A stretch of DNA of 64,000 bases from Actinomycetota bacterium (GTDB lineage: Bacteria > Actinomycetota > Acidimicrobiia > IMCC26256 > PALSA-555), in assembly GCA_016870355.1 (NCBI GenBank), contig VGBR01000006.1:1-64000 (forward strand), given 5' to 3'. The notes under the pieces were generated by a model that had not been told where the DNA came from, did no database searches, and was given only the letters and a program-made list of their open reading frames with translations. Of this stretch, positions 50,702 through 59,556 are shown one piece after another. Numbering within the stretch: position 1 is the first letter of the stretch; each line of letters begins with the position of its first letter. The position numbers and the translations under genes were made by a program.

Positions 50702-51709
50702 ATGCGGCGATCACTGGGGGTCATTGCATGCGTGATCGTCCTGTTCGGCACCGTCGCTCCGGCGACCGCGGGCGACGGTCGGCTACCGAAACGATGCGAG
50801 GGCGCAGGCCGCGCGCCTGAGTCCGACGGTCGCGGGCGCACACCCGTCTTGCTGGTGCACGGGTTCTTCGGAGAGCCGGGCAACTTCCGCCGAGAGCTGC
50901 TCACGAGGGCTGACGACGGCCAACCCTCGATGTTGGAATCGATCGCGGCTCTGGACGGCGTGACCGTCTACATGTTCGACTACTCGGCGACGTCGGACGA
51001 GTGGGTCACGAACCAGGCGATCGGTCCCGCGCTCGCTCAGTCGATCGTGTGTCTCGCCGAGAGCTCAGGGCGCAAGGTAATGGTGGTCGCACACTCGATG
51101 GGTGGGCTTGCAACCCGGCTGGCCCAGGGCGAGGTGATCGATGGGCGCGCGGTATCGGACTCGCTGTCGCGAGCCGTCATCATCGGCACCCCGTCGCGCG
51201 GTGTCCTCCTGCTCACCTACGCGAACGACCGGCTGTCGGCGTTCGTCATCCAGACGGTCATCAACGGCGCGGGCGAGGCCTGCAGCGACAAGCCCAAGAA
51301 GAGCGACCGGCTGCTGTGCGAGCTGCTCGACGCAGCGAACGCGCCGGCAACCGCGGCGATGGCTCCTGGCTCGGGCCAGCTCGGAGCACTCCCGGCGTGG
51401 GGCGCCGACGTCGTGGTCCATCCGATCGCGGGCGATCTCCAGGTGCGGCTCAGCGTGTTTGGGGTGGGCACCACCGAATCGATCGGTGATCTTGTTGCGA
51501 CCGTGGGCTCGGCAACTGCGGACGAGAGCCCCGGTGAAGAGTCGTTCGTGGTCGAGTGCGGTACCGAGCTGACCGAGATCGTTGACGATGTCGACGAGTC
51601 ACCATGCTCACACGGCAACTTGGTCGCGAACCGTCGCATCATCCGCGACATGGTGAAGCAGGTGAAGCTGGCGGTGCGTCAGGCAACGAAGCGGTCTTCC
51701 AGCCGGTAG
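50702..51709 (+). CDS. secreted lipase/alpha-beta hydrolase
   Basis: 335 aa. Signal peptide residues 1-24 (SLGVIACVIVLFGTVAPATAG). TPVLLVHGFFGEPGNF is the oxyanion-hole region and VMVVAHSMGGLATRL the nucleophile elbow with Ser132. The C-terminal half contains Cys residues likely to form disulfides. It resembles bacterial lipases of the EstA/lipase-2-like group. It is leaderless by TACGCT and overlaps the convergent amidohydrolase by 31 bp. Confidence 0.85.
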   Translation: MRRSLGVIACVIVLFGTVAPATAGDGRLPKRCEGAGRAPESDGRGRTPVLLVHGFFGEPGNFRRELLTRADDGQPSMLESIAALDGVTVYMFDYSATSDEWVTNQAIGPALAQSIVCLAESSGRKVMVVAHSMGGLATRLAQGEVIDGRAVSDSLSRAVIIGTPSRGVLLLTYANDRLSAFVIQTVINGAGEACSDKPKKSDRLLCELLDAANAPATAAMAPGSGQLGALPAWGADVVVHPIAGDLQVRLSVFGVGTTESIGDLVATVGSATADESPGEESFVVECGTELTEIVDDVDESPCSHGNLVANRRIIRDMVKQVKLAVRQATKRSSSR

Positions 51710-52731
51710 AACGTCAGCGGCGTGTTCCACATCACGGCGCGCTTGTCGGCGTCTGCCATGTCTTCGGTCTTCTCGAAGAACTCGTCGACGGCGTCGGGAT
51801 ACGCGGCATCCGGGTGCGGGAAGTCGCTCGCCCAGAGAACGTGGTCAGCGCCCACCTGTTCGGTCACGAAGGGGGCAAGCACGTCCTCGGGGTCCGACGA
51901 GATCACGCATTGGCGGGCGAAGTACTCGCTCGGCTTCATCGTGAGCTCGGCGCACTCGGTGTCTTGCATCCATTCGTAGTGATCGTCGAGTCGGGCAAGC
52001 CAGTAGGGGAGCCAGCCCGTGCCGCACTCGAGGAAGGCGACCTGGAGCTCCGGGTGCCGCTCGCACACGCCGCCGAGGAGGATCGCAACCGCGGCGGTCA
52101 TCATCTCGAGCGCGTGTGAGCACGCGTGACGAGCACCGAAGCCGTTGAACCGATCCGAACCGATGGTGTGCCCGCGTCGCACCCCGAGTGCCTCGTGGAG
52201 CGCGAGCACTCCGCCGGTCTCTTCGAGTGCGTGGTACAGCGGGGCCCAGGACTGCGAATCGAGGTACTCGTCCGCGAGGTGGTTGGGCCGTACGGTCACA
52301 CCGAGGAGGTCGAGCTCCGCGCATCGGCGGGCTTCTTCGGCCGCGGCGTTCGGATCGAGCGGCACGGTGCCGACCGCTGCGAGTCGCTTCCGATCGGTCG
52401 CGCAGTAGCCCGCGATCCAGTCGTTGTACGAGCGGCACGACGCGAGAGACGCGTCGGCATCGAGCTCGGGCATGTAGGGCACGAACAAACCGATCGATGG
52501 GTACAGGACCGCGGCGTCGATGCCCTGCGCATCGAGCGCGCGTAGATATGAGGGTGCGTCGAAGCCGTGGTCGAGCTGGTCGCGCAGCTTCTCGATGTCG
52601 CCCACCATCTGCCATGGCGTCGTCTCGGGGAGCTCGTAGATCTGCACGCCGCGCGGGATGAAGTCGTTGAACACCTCGCCAGCCTCGACGACGTGCCCGT
52701 CGGCGTCGAGGATCTGCATGCCGTTCTTCAT
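51679..52731 (-). CDS. amidohydrolase family 2
   Basis: A 350-aa TIM-barrel hydrolase. MQILDADGHVVEAGEVF is the N-terminal metal motif. LHEALGVRRGHT replaces the usual FHxG segment. HVLWASDFPHPDAAYPDAVDEFFEK holds the C-terminal catalytic Asp. AFLECGTGWLPYWLARLDDHYEW is the family's conserved central segment. It is adjacent to two SDR genes and likely part of a ring-compound pathway. The end overlaps the convergent lipase by 31 bp. Confidence 0.88.
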   Translation of the reverse strand: MKNGMQILDADGHVVEAGEVFNDFIPRGVQIYELPETTPWQMVGDIEKLRDQLDHGFDAPSYLRALDAQGIDAAVLYPSIGLFVPYMPELDADASLASCRSYNDWIAGYCATDRKRLAAVGTVPLDPNAAAEEARRCAELDLLGVTVRPNHLADEYLDSQSWAPLYHALEETGGVLALHEALGVRRGHTIGSDRFNGFGARHACSHALEMMTAAVAILLGGVCERHPELQVAFLECGTGWLPYWLARLDDHYEWMQDTECAELTMKPSEYFARQCVISSDPEDVLAPFVTEQVGADHVLWASDFPHPDAAYPDAVDEFFEKTEDMADADKRAVMWNTPLTFYRLEDRFVA

Positions 52732-52746
52732 CTCGACCCCCTCCAG

Positions 52747-53520
52747 TCAGACGATGCGGCGTGCTGCCATCCCGCCGTCGAGCGGGAGGACGGAGCCGCT
52801 GAGATAGGTCGACATGTCCGACGCGAGGAACACCGCCGCGTCGCAGACCTCCTCGGGGTCACCCAGACGCTTCATCGGGTTCATCGCGCCGATCTGCGCG
52901 CGCAGCTTCTCGGGATCCGGCGCTTGCGCCGAGTGCTTCATGAACAACCCGGTCGTCGTGGCCGACGGAGCAATCATGTTGATGCGCACCTTGTCCGGTG
53001 CGTGCTCGATCGCCGCCTGCTTGGTGAGGTTCACGAGGCCGCCTTTGGCCGCGCAGTACGCGGGGTGCCCCGGCGCCACGATCAACCCGAGCGTCGATCC
53101 CATGTTGATGACGGAGCCGCCGCCACCCTTCACCATGTGCGGGATCGCCGCCTTCATGCAAAGGAACGGTCCCTTGAGGTCGATGTCGAGCACGCGTTGC
53201 CAGTCCTCGTCGGAGAGGTCGACGATCGGTACGAGGCTCTCGACCGCGGCCGAGCACACCAGCACGCCGATGCGTGGGCCGATGCTCGCGGCTTCCTCGA
53301 CCATCGCGTTCACGTCGGCCGACTTGGTCACGTCGCACGGCACGGCGATGCCATTGCCGCCGTCGGCGACGATCGCGTCGGCAACGACCTTGGCGCCGGG
53401 CTCGTCGATGTCGGCAACGACGACGGTGGCCCCTTCCTTGGCGAACCTCCGCGCGATGGCGTCGCCGAGACCCGATGCGCCTCCGACGACGATCGCCACG
53501 CGATCCTCGAGCATCGTCAT
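52747..53520 (-). CDS. SDR family oxidoreductase
   Basis: 257 aa. VAIVVGGASGLGDAIARRFAKEGATVVVADIDEPGA (NAD-type Asp at the end of beta-2), SAAVESLV at the NNAG position, NMGSTLGLIVAPGHPAYCAAKGGLVNLT with Tyr-x3-Lys and SVLPLDGGM. A complete classical SDR. Its ATG 53520 follows directly after an intergenic repeat (copy D). The upstream gene is another SDR paralogue. Confidence 0.9.
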   Translation of the reverse strand: MTMLEDRVAIVVGGASGLGDAIARRFAKEGATVVVADIDEPGAKVVADAIVADGGNGIAVPCDVTKSADVNAMVEEAASIGPRIGVLVCSAAVESLVPIVDLSDEDWQRVLDIDLKGPFLCMKAAIPHMVKGGGGSVINMGSTLGLIVAPGHPAYCAAKGGLVNLTKQAAIEHAPDKVRINMIAPSATTTGLFMKHSAQAPDPEKLRAQIGAMNPMKRLGDPEEVCDAAVFLASDMSTYLSGSVLPLDGGMAARRIV

Positions 53521-53584
53521 CTCGAATGCTCCGCTCCCACTGCGCTACTTCCGCTGACGCTCCAACCGCTGCGTTCGCTTCGCA
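53521..53584 (-). repeat. dispersed intergenic repeat, family 1 copy D
   Basis: Read on the minus strand this 64-bp gap holds GCGGAAGTAGCGCAGTGGGA and GCGGAGCA just before ATG 53520. The core GGAAGTAGCGGAG followed by GGGAGCGGAGCA is shared with 57729-57802, 58257-58330 and 62151-62208. Confidence 0.7.
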
Positions 53585-54376
53585 TCATCGGTACACCGCC
53601 AACCCTCCGTCGGCCGGGATCACCGCGCCCGACACGTACGCCGACATGTCGCTCGCGAGGAACAGCGCGATGCACGCCACGTCGTTCGCCTCACCCAAGC
53701 GACGCACCGGGATGCCCTTCTTGAGCTGCTCGACGAACTTCTCCGCGCCCGGCGTCTTGTCGAGGACCTTGCGGAACCGCGGCGTGTCGATCGATCCGGG
53801 CGCGATCACGTTCGCACGCACCTGCGGTCCGTACTCGATGGCGATCTGCTTGGTCAGCACCGCGAGGCCGGCCTTGGCCGCCCCGTACGCCGCGAAGCCC
53901 TCGGAGCCGATCAGCCCGAGCGTGGACGCCGTGTTGATGATGCTGCCACCGTCACCCTCGATCAGGTGGGGGAGCGCCTTGCGGCAGGCCCAGAAGATCG
54001 CGGAGAGGTTCGTCGCGATCGTAAGGTCCCACTCCTCTTCGGTGCAGTCCACGAGGCGGCCCGACATCTGCACCGCCGCGTTGTTGTAGAGCACGTCGAG
54101 ACGTCCGTAGCGCTCCATCGCGGTGTCGACCATCACATCGACATCGCCGCGCTTGGACACGTCGGCGTGCACGACGATGCCCTCGGAGTCCTGCTCCTCG
54201 AGCATCTTCACGGTCTCGGCCGCGCCCTCGTCGTTGAAATCGGCGACGACGACCTTGGCGCCTTGCGCACCGAAGAGCAGCGCGGCGGCCCGGCCTTGCC
54301 CGGACGCGGCGCCGGTGATGAGCGCGACCTTGTCGGCCAGCAGGTTGGTCCAGTCGAGTCCGGCTGCGATCGTCAC
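53585..54376 (-). CDS. SDR family oxidoreductase
   Basis: 263 aa from GTG 54374-54376, which overlaps the stop of the isochorismatase-like gene (GTGA). VALITGAASGQGRAAALLFGAQGAKVVVADFN, NNAAVQMSG, NTASTLGLIGSEGFAAYGAAKAGLAVLT with Tyr-x3-Lys and PGSIDTPRF, AVIPADGGLAVY. All catalytic residues are in place. It reads with the neighbouring SDR as part of a redox cassette with no substrate clue. Confidence 0.88.
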   Translation of the reverse strand: MTIAAGLDWTNLLADKVALITGAASGQGRAAALLFGAQGAKVVVADFNDEGAAETVKMLEEQDSEGIVVHADVSKRGDVDVMVDTAMERYGRLDVLYNNAAVQMSGRLVDCTEEEWDLTIATNLSAIFWACRKALPHLIEGDGGSIINTASTLGLIGSEGFAAYGAAKAGLAVLTKQIAIEYGPQVRANVIAPGSIDTPRFRKVLDKTPGAEKFVEQLKKGIPVRRLGEANDVACIALFLASDMSAYVSGAVIPADGGLAVYR

Positions 54377-54987
54377 GGGGTCCACACTGCCACGATCTGG
54401 TCGCTCGACGCCCGAGTCGCAAGCGCAGGGATCGTGTGCTTGAGCACCTCGTCGCCGTACTCGACCGGGAGCCCGACGACCGCGTCGGTGACCACCACTA
54501 CCTCGTATCCCAGGTCGACCGCGACCATGACGAGTCCCGCAACGCCGACATTCAGGGACACGCCCATCGCGACGACGGTCTTCACGCCGTGCGCACGGAG
54601 GATGTCGTCGAGATCGGTGCCGGGGAACGGTGTGAGGCCGTGGCGCCGACCTGAGATCAGGTCACTCGGCTCAGGGCCGAGCTCAGGGACGAGCGCGGCG
54701 ATGTCAGAGCCCGGCGGAAGGTTGGCTCCCTGCTTGGCGAGCGCGCGCAGCAGCGGCGAGTTGCGCGGTGATGACTCGTCGTGCTCGGCAAGGCAGTGGA
54801 CAACGCGCACGCCAGCAGTGCGAGCAGCGCGCACGACGCGCGTGGCGTGTTCGATGACGTTGCGCGCCGCTGCCGCGTCCGCGAGCTCGCGCATCGGCGA
54901 GAGGTCACCGACGACCCCGCGCTGGAGCTCCATGGTGACGACCGCGGCATGCGCGGGATCGAGCAGCGCAGTGAGGTCGACCGGCAC
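54373..54987 (-). CDS. isochorismatase-fold cysteine-hydrolase family protein lacking the triad
   Basis: 204 aa from GTG 54987, with TAGCCT 8 nt upstream. Overall sequence fits the fold (AAVVTMELQRGVVGDL, SGRRHGLTPFPGTDLDDILR, VVAMGVSLNVGVAGLVMVAVDLGYEVVVVTDAV). The three catalytic positions of the family (Asp, Lys, Cys) appear here as Glu, an Arg/His pair and Gly. It is therefore probably not a classical hydrolase and could bind a ligand or have different chemistry. It is coupled to the SDR downstream. Confidence 0.75.
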   Translation of the reverse strand: MPVDLTALLDPAHAAVVTMELQRGVVGDLSPMRELADAAAARNVIEHATRVVRAARTAGVRVVHCLAEHDESSPRNSPLLRALAKQGANLPPGSDIAALVPELGPEPSDLISGRRHGLTPFPGTDLDDILRAHGVKTVVAMGVSLNVGVAGLVMVAVDLGYEVVVVTDAVVGLPVEYGDEVLKHTIPALATRASSDQIVAVWTP

Positions 54988-55015
54988 GGCCGGTGAGGCT
55001 ACGCGCGTGCCGACT

Positions 55016-56305
55016 TCATGCCCCACTCCCGTTCCGCCGGCGGAACGCTATGCGTACCGGTCGCTGCGCACGCGAGACCCCTCCGATCTGGCGTCTCCGT
55101 GGAAGCGGATCATCGAGGACCGTGAGGTCGTACGTGTCGAGCAACGTCCGCAACGCGATGCGGATCGCCGAGATCGAGAACCGCGCGGCTGGGCACGAGT
55201 GCGGCCCGTGACCGAACGTGCTCACCAGCTCCTTTGTCGCGACCGCAACCTCAGGAACGAGCCGACGCCGGTCGTCGTAGTGCGTGGGATCGAAGCGGTC
55301 GAGGCCTGGTGCGGCGGTGCAGTTGTTCACGCTCAGCATGGTCGTGAGGAATGTTCCGATACCCAGCGTGTAGGTGTGGTGCCCGTCGTCAACTTCGATG
55401 GGTGTCAGGACCTCGCGCAGGGTGATCGATCGTTGCGCCATGCGGATCGACTCATTCGCGCACTGCTCCAGCAGTGCATCATCACCGCCACGGACGCGCT
55501 CGACGAGATCGGGCTGCGCGGCCACGTGCAGCAACGTCCACGCGAGCGCGGCGTAGAGGTTCGACTGCGCGCCGCTGTGGAGCATGATCACGTCGCGTGC
55601 CACACCGATGAGAGCGGCGTCACGCGGCAGGTCGTCGTACGACTCCACGAGCTGGTCCAAGAAGTCGCCGCGCCGCACGCCGGTACGCTCGCGACCGGCC
55701 CAGATCTCGGCAATCACGCGCTCGACGCCATGCATTGCGCGCCGTTCTCGTGACCGGCGGGTTGCCCAGGTGCGGAACGCCTGGGCGGGGCGCACAAACG
55801 CCTCACTGGAGTCGATCGCGTCAAGCATGGGGATCAGGCGGTCGAGATGCTGGGGCGACGCGGCCTCGACTCCGGCCCACGACGCGAGGCCCAACCGATG
55901 GCCGAGGCGTTTGGCTTCCGTGAAGGCCTCGAACGAGCCTGCGTCACCAAGGGCGTCGATCTCGTGGGCAACGGCAGCTTCGAGGTTGCCGAGGTAGCCC
56001 TCGACGCGCTGGTTGCCAAAGAGATGGTGTGGCGTGTTCCGTCGTCCGGCGAGCAGCTCGGGCGGCAGCTTGAACCCGATCAATCGGTAGGTGGCGAGAC
56101 CGAAGCTCGCCTCGCGCTCAGCGACTTCGTACAGGCGGCGCAGGCCGCCGGCCGAGAAGACGCAGAACAGGCGGAAGCCGAATGCGTCGACGACGAACGT
56201 GTCGCCATGCCGCTGCCGGGCGCGCTCGAAGAACGCGGTCGGGTCGCGCAGCAGTCCGATGCCAGCCCCCACCCATGGCAACGCGCCGCGAATGCGCGTC
56301 GGCAT
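55016..56305 (-). CDS. cytochrome P450
   Basis: 429 aa from ATG 56305. ESIRMAQRSITLREVL carries the ExxR motif. FGHGPHSCPAARF holds haem-ligand Cys371 with Ala for the usual Gly. The oxygen-binding I-helix segment around MLHSGAQSNLYAALAWTLLHVA lacks a classical A-G-x-D-T, having G-A-Q-S-N instead. That variant occurs in P450s such as CYP7/8-like and CYP51-adjacent families, or in those using peroxides. Neighbours (MaoC, DUF35, aldolase) suggest oxidation of a steroid-like or terpenoid acid. Confidence 0.85.
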   Translation of the reverse strand: MPTRIRGALPWVGAGIGLLRDPTAFFERARQRHGDTFVVDAFGFRLFCVFSAGGLRRLYEVAEREASFGLATYRLIGFKLPPELLAGRRNTPHHLFGNQRVEGYLGNLEAAVAHEIDALGDAGSFEAFTEAKRLGHRLGLASWAGVEAASPQHLDRLIPMLDAIDSSEAFVRPAQAFRTWATRRSRERRAMHGVERVIAEIWAGRERTGVRRGDFLDQLVESYDDLPRDAALIGVARDVIMLHSGAQSNLYAALAWTLLHVAAQPDLVERVRGGDDALLEQCANESIRMAQRSITLREVLTPIEVDDGHHTYTLGIGTFLTTMLSVNNCTAAPGLDRFDPTHYDDRRRLVPEVAVATKELVSTFGHGPHSCPAARFSISAIRIALRTLLDTYDLTVLDDPLPRRRQIGGVSRAQRPVRIAFRRRNGSGA

Positions 56306-56467
56306 CGGCTCGATCACCGAATCACGGGCTCGCCGCACGCCCCGGAGCGTAGGTGTAGCCGGCGGCCTTGCCGACCGGCGGAGCAGGAGTCGTCGCCTGC
56401 GACGGCGACCAGTGAAGGCGTACTCTGCGGCTTGCAGCCGCAACCCGAAGACGGGAGGGGACCGCAG

Positions 56468-56896
56468 ATGGGGGAGCAGAAGCTCTTCTTCGATGATGTG
56501 ACCGAGGGCGACGCCGCTTTGGAGTTCACACATGAGCTCACACGCACCGACCTCGTGCAGTACGCAGGTGCGTCGGGAGACTTCAACCCGATGCATCACG
56601 ACGAGGTGGCCGCGCAGGGTGCAGGTCTGCCGAGCGTGTTCGGCCACGGCATGTTCACGATGGGTCTGCTCGGCAAGGCGCTCACCGACTACGTGGGCGT
56701 CGGCAACCTGAAGCGCTACCAAGTTCGGTTCACGAAGCAGACCTGGCCCGGCGAGAAGCTCACCACCAAGGTCAGGGTGGCCAAGAAGTACGACGAGGAC
56801 GGTGAGCACCGGGTCGACCTGGAGTGTGAGGTCGTCAACCAGGACGGCGAGGCCAAGGTCTCGGGGCTGGCGACGGCCGCGCTCCCGTCGAAGTAG
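56468..56896 (+). CDS. MaoC-like hotdog-fold hydratase
   Basis: 142 aa. LTRTDLVQYAGASGDFNPMHHDEVAA is the catalytic hydratase-2 motif (Asp and His), VFGHGMFTMGLLGKAL the following helix. It hydrates a 2-enoyl-CoA. GGGAGGGG lies 7 nt before ATG 56468. With the two DUF35 genes and the aldolase downstream it resembles the ChsH1/ChsH2-Ltp2 module of steroid side-chain removal. Confidence 0.88.
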   Translation: MGEQKLFFDDVTEGDAALEFTHELTRTDLVQYAGASGDFNPMHHDEVAAQGAGLPSVFGHGMFTMGLLGKALTDYVGVGNLKRYQVRFTKQTWPGEKLTTKVRVAKKYDEDGEHRVDLECEVVNQDGEAKVSGLATAALPSK

Positions 56897-56963
56897 TGCG
56901 CTGCGCCAGGCGTTCGGTGTGGCTCCGCCGCCCGAACGCCGGCCGGAACCGGAGCTTGCGGAG

Positions 56964-57377
56964 GTGACCAGACAAGGAGTGCGCTTCGACGTCCCGTCGC
57001 CCGACAACGACACCCGCGAGTACTGGGCTGGGGCACACGACCGCAGGCTGCTCATCCAACGGTGCACGGCCTGCGGAAAGGCCTTCTTCTACCCGCGGCC
57101 GTTCTGTCCGAAGTGCTGGAGCGAGGACGTTGCCACCGAAGAAGCATCCGGCGAGGCAACCCTCTATACCTGGTCTGTCGTGCACGTGAACGACCTGCCG
57201 CCGTTCCACGAACGGGTGCCCTATGTGGCGGCGATCGTCGATCTCGTCGAGGGCCCGCGGATGATGACCAACGTCGTCGACTGCGACTTCGACGCGCTGC
57301 GCGTCGGCATGGCGCTGCGGGTCGCGTACCGGGAGCTCACCGACGACGTCACCGTGCCGGTGTTCGCACCGGCATGA
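56964..57377 (+). CDS. DUF35 zinc-ribbon/OB-fold protein
   Basis: 137 aa from GTG 56964; start uncertain, with GTG 56979 also possible. QRCTACGKAFFYPRPFCPKCWSED is the zinc ribbon, followed by the OB-fold YTWSVVHVNDLPPFHERVPYVAAIVDLVEG. DUF35 proteins bind thiolase-like or aldolase-like partners and channel acyl-CoA. It ends in ATGA overlap with the CMD gene. A second DUF35 lies 440 bp downstream. Confidence 0.85.
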   Translation: MTRQGVRFDVPSPDNDTREYWAGAHDRRLLIQRCTACGKAFFYPRPFCPKCWSEDVATEEASGEATLYTWSVVHVNDLPPFHERVPYVAAIVDLVEGPRMMTNVVDCDFDALRVGMALRVAYRELTDDVTVPVFAPA

Positions 57378-57718
57378 CCCACCGCGAAGACTGGAGCTTC
57401 CCGTTCGAGGGACCGCTGCACGAGGTCTTCCCCGCGCTGCATGAGTCGCAGAACGCGTGGATGAGCCAGATCGACTCCCTCAGCGCTCCCGACCGCAAGA
57501 CCCACGAGCTGATCCGACTCGTGTGCCTCGTGATCCTTCGCAACCCGCCGGGCGTCGAGCGTCACGCCCGCCTGGCGCGCGAGGTTGGCGCGTCGTGGAA
57601 CGAGGTGATGGGCTCGATCTTGTTGACGTGCCCCGGCTTCGGGCTGCTGCCCGCAGTGGAGGCGATCCCGCACGCGCGGCGCGGCTTCGACGCCGCACCC
57701 GAACCCGAGGACGGATGA
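57374..57718 (+). CDS. carboxymuconolactone decarboxylase-like (AhpD-fold) protein
   Basis: 114 aa. LIRLVCLVILRNPPGVERHARLAREVGASWNEVMGSILL follows the CMD helical layout (helices with the basic His/Arg region), but no CxxC redox motif is present, so it is not a peroxidase partner of AhpC. It could be a hydrolase/decarboxylase-type member. It is embedded between two DUF35 genes by overlap, implying a role in the same acyl-CoA pathway. Confidence 0.78.
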   Translation: MTHREDWSFPFEGPLHEVFPALHESQNAWMSQIDSLSAPDRKTHELIRLVCLVILRNPPGVERHARLAREVGASWNEVMGSILLTCPGFGLLPAVEAIPHARRGFDAAPEPEDG

Positions 57719-57728
57719 TCATGCCAAC

Positions 57729-57802
57729 GGACCTGCGGAGCGAGTGGAGCGGATGAAGTGAGCGAAGCGAACGGAAGTAGCGGAGCGGGAGCGGAGCAAA
57801 GG
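57729..57802 (+). repeat. dispersed intergenic repeat, family 1 copy A
   Basis: Between CMD and the second DUF35 gene. It starts CGGACCTGCGGAGCG and ends GGAAGTAGCGGAG, GGGAGCGGAGCAAAGG. The end is 11 nt from ATG 57814, and the purine-rich tail could serve as ribosome-binding site. Confidence 0.75.
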
Positions 57803-57813
57803 GAGGAGGACTG

Positions 57814-58248
57814 ATGTCCACGACGACGGGCGAGTCCCCGTTCCGGATCATGCCGGCGGTCACCGACCGCAACCGGCACTTCTGGACCGGTGGCAAGGAC
57901 GGCGAGCTGCGGTTCCAGCGCTGCAAAGGGTGTGGTTACTTCCTACACCCACCGGCAGTGATCTGCCCGAAGTGCTGGTCGAAGGACATCGGGATCGAAG
58001 CAGTGTCGGGGCGCGCCGAGGTGCTCACGTTCTCGGTGAACGTGCAGAACTGGATGCCGGGGCTCGAGCCGCCGTTCGTGCTCGCGATCGTCGGCCTGCC
58101 TGAGCAGGACGACCTTCGCCTGACCACCAACATCGTGAACTGCGATCCCTACGAGGTGACCATCGGGATGCCGGTCCAGGTCATCTTCGAACCGCACCCC
58201 GATCAAGAGGTGTGGCTCCCGCTCTTCGAGCCGGTCACCAAGCCATGA
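57814..58248 (+). CDS. DUF35 zinc-ribbon/OB-fold protein
   Basis: 144 aa. QRCKGCGYFLHPPAVICPKCWSKD is the zinc ribbon (four Cys), then LTFSVNVQNWMPGLEPPFVLAIVGLPEQD and a beta-rich OB-fold. The aldolase-type thiolase gene follows with only an intergenic repeat between. In steroid-degrading actinobacteria the DUF35 subunit (ChsH2 part) docks onto Ltp2 and is needed for activity, so this is its likely partner. Confidence 0.88.
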   Translation: MSTTTGESPFRIMPAVTDRNRHFWTGGKDGELRFQRCKGCGYFLHPPAVICPKCWSKDIGIEAVSGRAEVLTFSVNVQNWMPGLEPPFVLAIVGLPEQDDLRLTTNIVNCDPYEVTIGMPVQVIFEPHPDQEVWLPLFEPVTKP

Positions 58249-58256
58249 CGTTCTTC

Positions 58257-58330
58257 AAGACCTGCGGAGCCAACGGAGCGAATGGAGTGAACGGAGTGAG
58301 CGGAAGTAGCGGAGTGGGAGCGGAGCAAAG
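58257..58330 (+). repeat. dispersed intergenic repeat, family 1 copy B
   Basis: It holds CCTGCGGAGCCAACGGAGCG, then GGAGTGAACGGAGTGAG, GGAAGTAGCGGAG and GGGAGCGGAGCAAAG, ending at GTG 58331 with no spacer. Over its last 50 nt it matches copy A almost base for base. Confidence 0.75.
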
Positions 58331-59548
58331 GTGAGTGAGGCAACAGATCTCATCGGTGAGCGGCGTGCCGTCGTCAGTGGCGCGGGACAGTCCGACATCG
58401 GGCGGCGGCTCTTCCGCGATCCGCTCGAGCTGACCCTCGACGCGTGCCTCGCCGCGATCGAAGACGCCGGGCTCACCACCGCCGACATCGACGGGCTGTC
58501 CACGTACCCGGGCGCGTTCGGGCCGGGCGGGTTCTCCGGCGGCGGGATGGTCGACGTCCACGACGGGCTGCGCTTCGAGAACATCCAGTGGTTCTGTGGC
58601 GGGGTCGAGTTCCCCGGCCAGCTCGGTGCGGTGATCAACGCCGCGCTCGCGGTGTCGGCCGGACTCTGCAAGCACGTGCTTGTGTGGCGCAGCGTCTGGG
58701 AAGGCAGCGCGCAGGGCACGGGCGGACGTGCGGCCGTGATGCCTGGGGGCGGGGGTTCGGGGTCGTTCAAGGCGAGCGGGTTCATGGAGTGGGTGCTGCC
58801 GTTCTCGGCACCGTCCGCAGCCACGTGGATCGCGATGTTCGCCCAGCGTCACTTCCACGAGTACGGCACCACGAGGGAGCAGCTGGGACAGATCGCCGTC
58901 AACTCGCGCAAGAACGCGGGGTTGAACCCGAAGGCGATCTACAGCGAGCCGATGTCGATGGACGACTACCTGTCGGCGCGGATGATCTCGACGCCGCTGT
59001 GTCTGTTCGACTGCGACGTACCGTGCGACGGCGCGACCGCGTTCATCGTGTCCCGCGCGGACACCGTGGCCGATCTCCGGAAGCCGCCGATCAACATCGA
59101 AGCGGTGGCCACGGCGTTGCACGGTCGTCCCTCGTGGGACCAGTACCACGATCTCACGTCCATGCCGGCGCAGGACGCAGGCAAGGAGCTGTGGAAGCGG
59201 ACCGACCTCAAGCCGACCGATGTCGACGTCGCCAACATGTACGACGGCTTCTCGTTCATCACCGTTGCTTGGATCGAAGGGATGGGATTCTGCAAGAAGG
59301 GTGAAGCCGGCGCGTTCCTCGAGGGCGGGCACAACATCGCGCGCGACAGTGGCGTGCTGCCGCTCAACACCAACGGTGGCCAGCTGTCGGCGGGTCGTCT
59401 GCACGGCTTCGGGTTCTTGCACGAGTCATGCGTGCAGCTGTGGGGCGAAGCCGGCGAACGTCAGGTGCCCAACACCCCCGAGGTTGGCGTCGCCTGCGCC
59501 GGCGGCGGCCCCATGGCCGGTACGTTGCTGCTGACCCACCGCCGCTAG
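58331..59548 (+). CDS. Ltp2-like retro-aldolase of the thiolase superfamily
   Basis: 405 aa. Thiolase fold, but the nucleophile Cys motif (NACxS) is replaced by EFPGQLGAVINAAL and the usual GHPxGATG by LNTNGGQLSAGRLHGFGFLHE. The NTNGGQLS-x-GRLHG form is typical of Ltp2-type aldolases, which cleave the C17 side chain of steroids with DUF35 support. VANMYDGFSFITVAWIEGMGFC is the conserved C-terminal segment. It likely cleaves a tertiary beta-hydroxyacyl-CoA, not a 3-ketoacyl-CoA. Confidence 0.82.
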   Translation: MSEATDLIGERRAVVSGAGQSDIGRRLFRDPLELTLDACLAAIEDAGLTTADIDGLSTYPGAFGPGGFSGGGMVDVHDGLRFENIQWFCGGVEFPGQLGAVINAALAVSAGLCKHVLVWRSVWEGSAQGTGGRAAVMPGGGGSGSFKASGFMEWVLPFSAPSAATWIAMFAQRHFHEYGTTREQLGQIAVNSRKNAGLNPKAIYSEPMSMDDYLSARMISTPLCLFDCDVPCDGATAFIVSRADTVADLRKPPINIEAVATALHGRPSWDQYHDLTSMPAQDAGKELWKRTDLKPTDVDVANMYDGFSFITVAWIEGMGFCKKGEAGAFLEGGHNIARDSGVLPLNTNGGQLSAGRLHGFGFLHESCVQLWGEAGERQVPNTPEVGVACAGGGPMAGTLLLTHRR

Positions 59549-59556
59549 CAGTTTTG

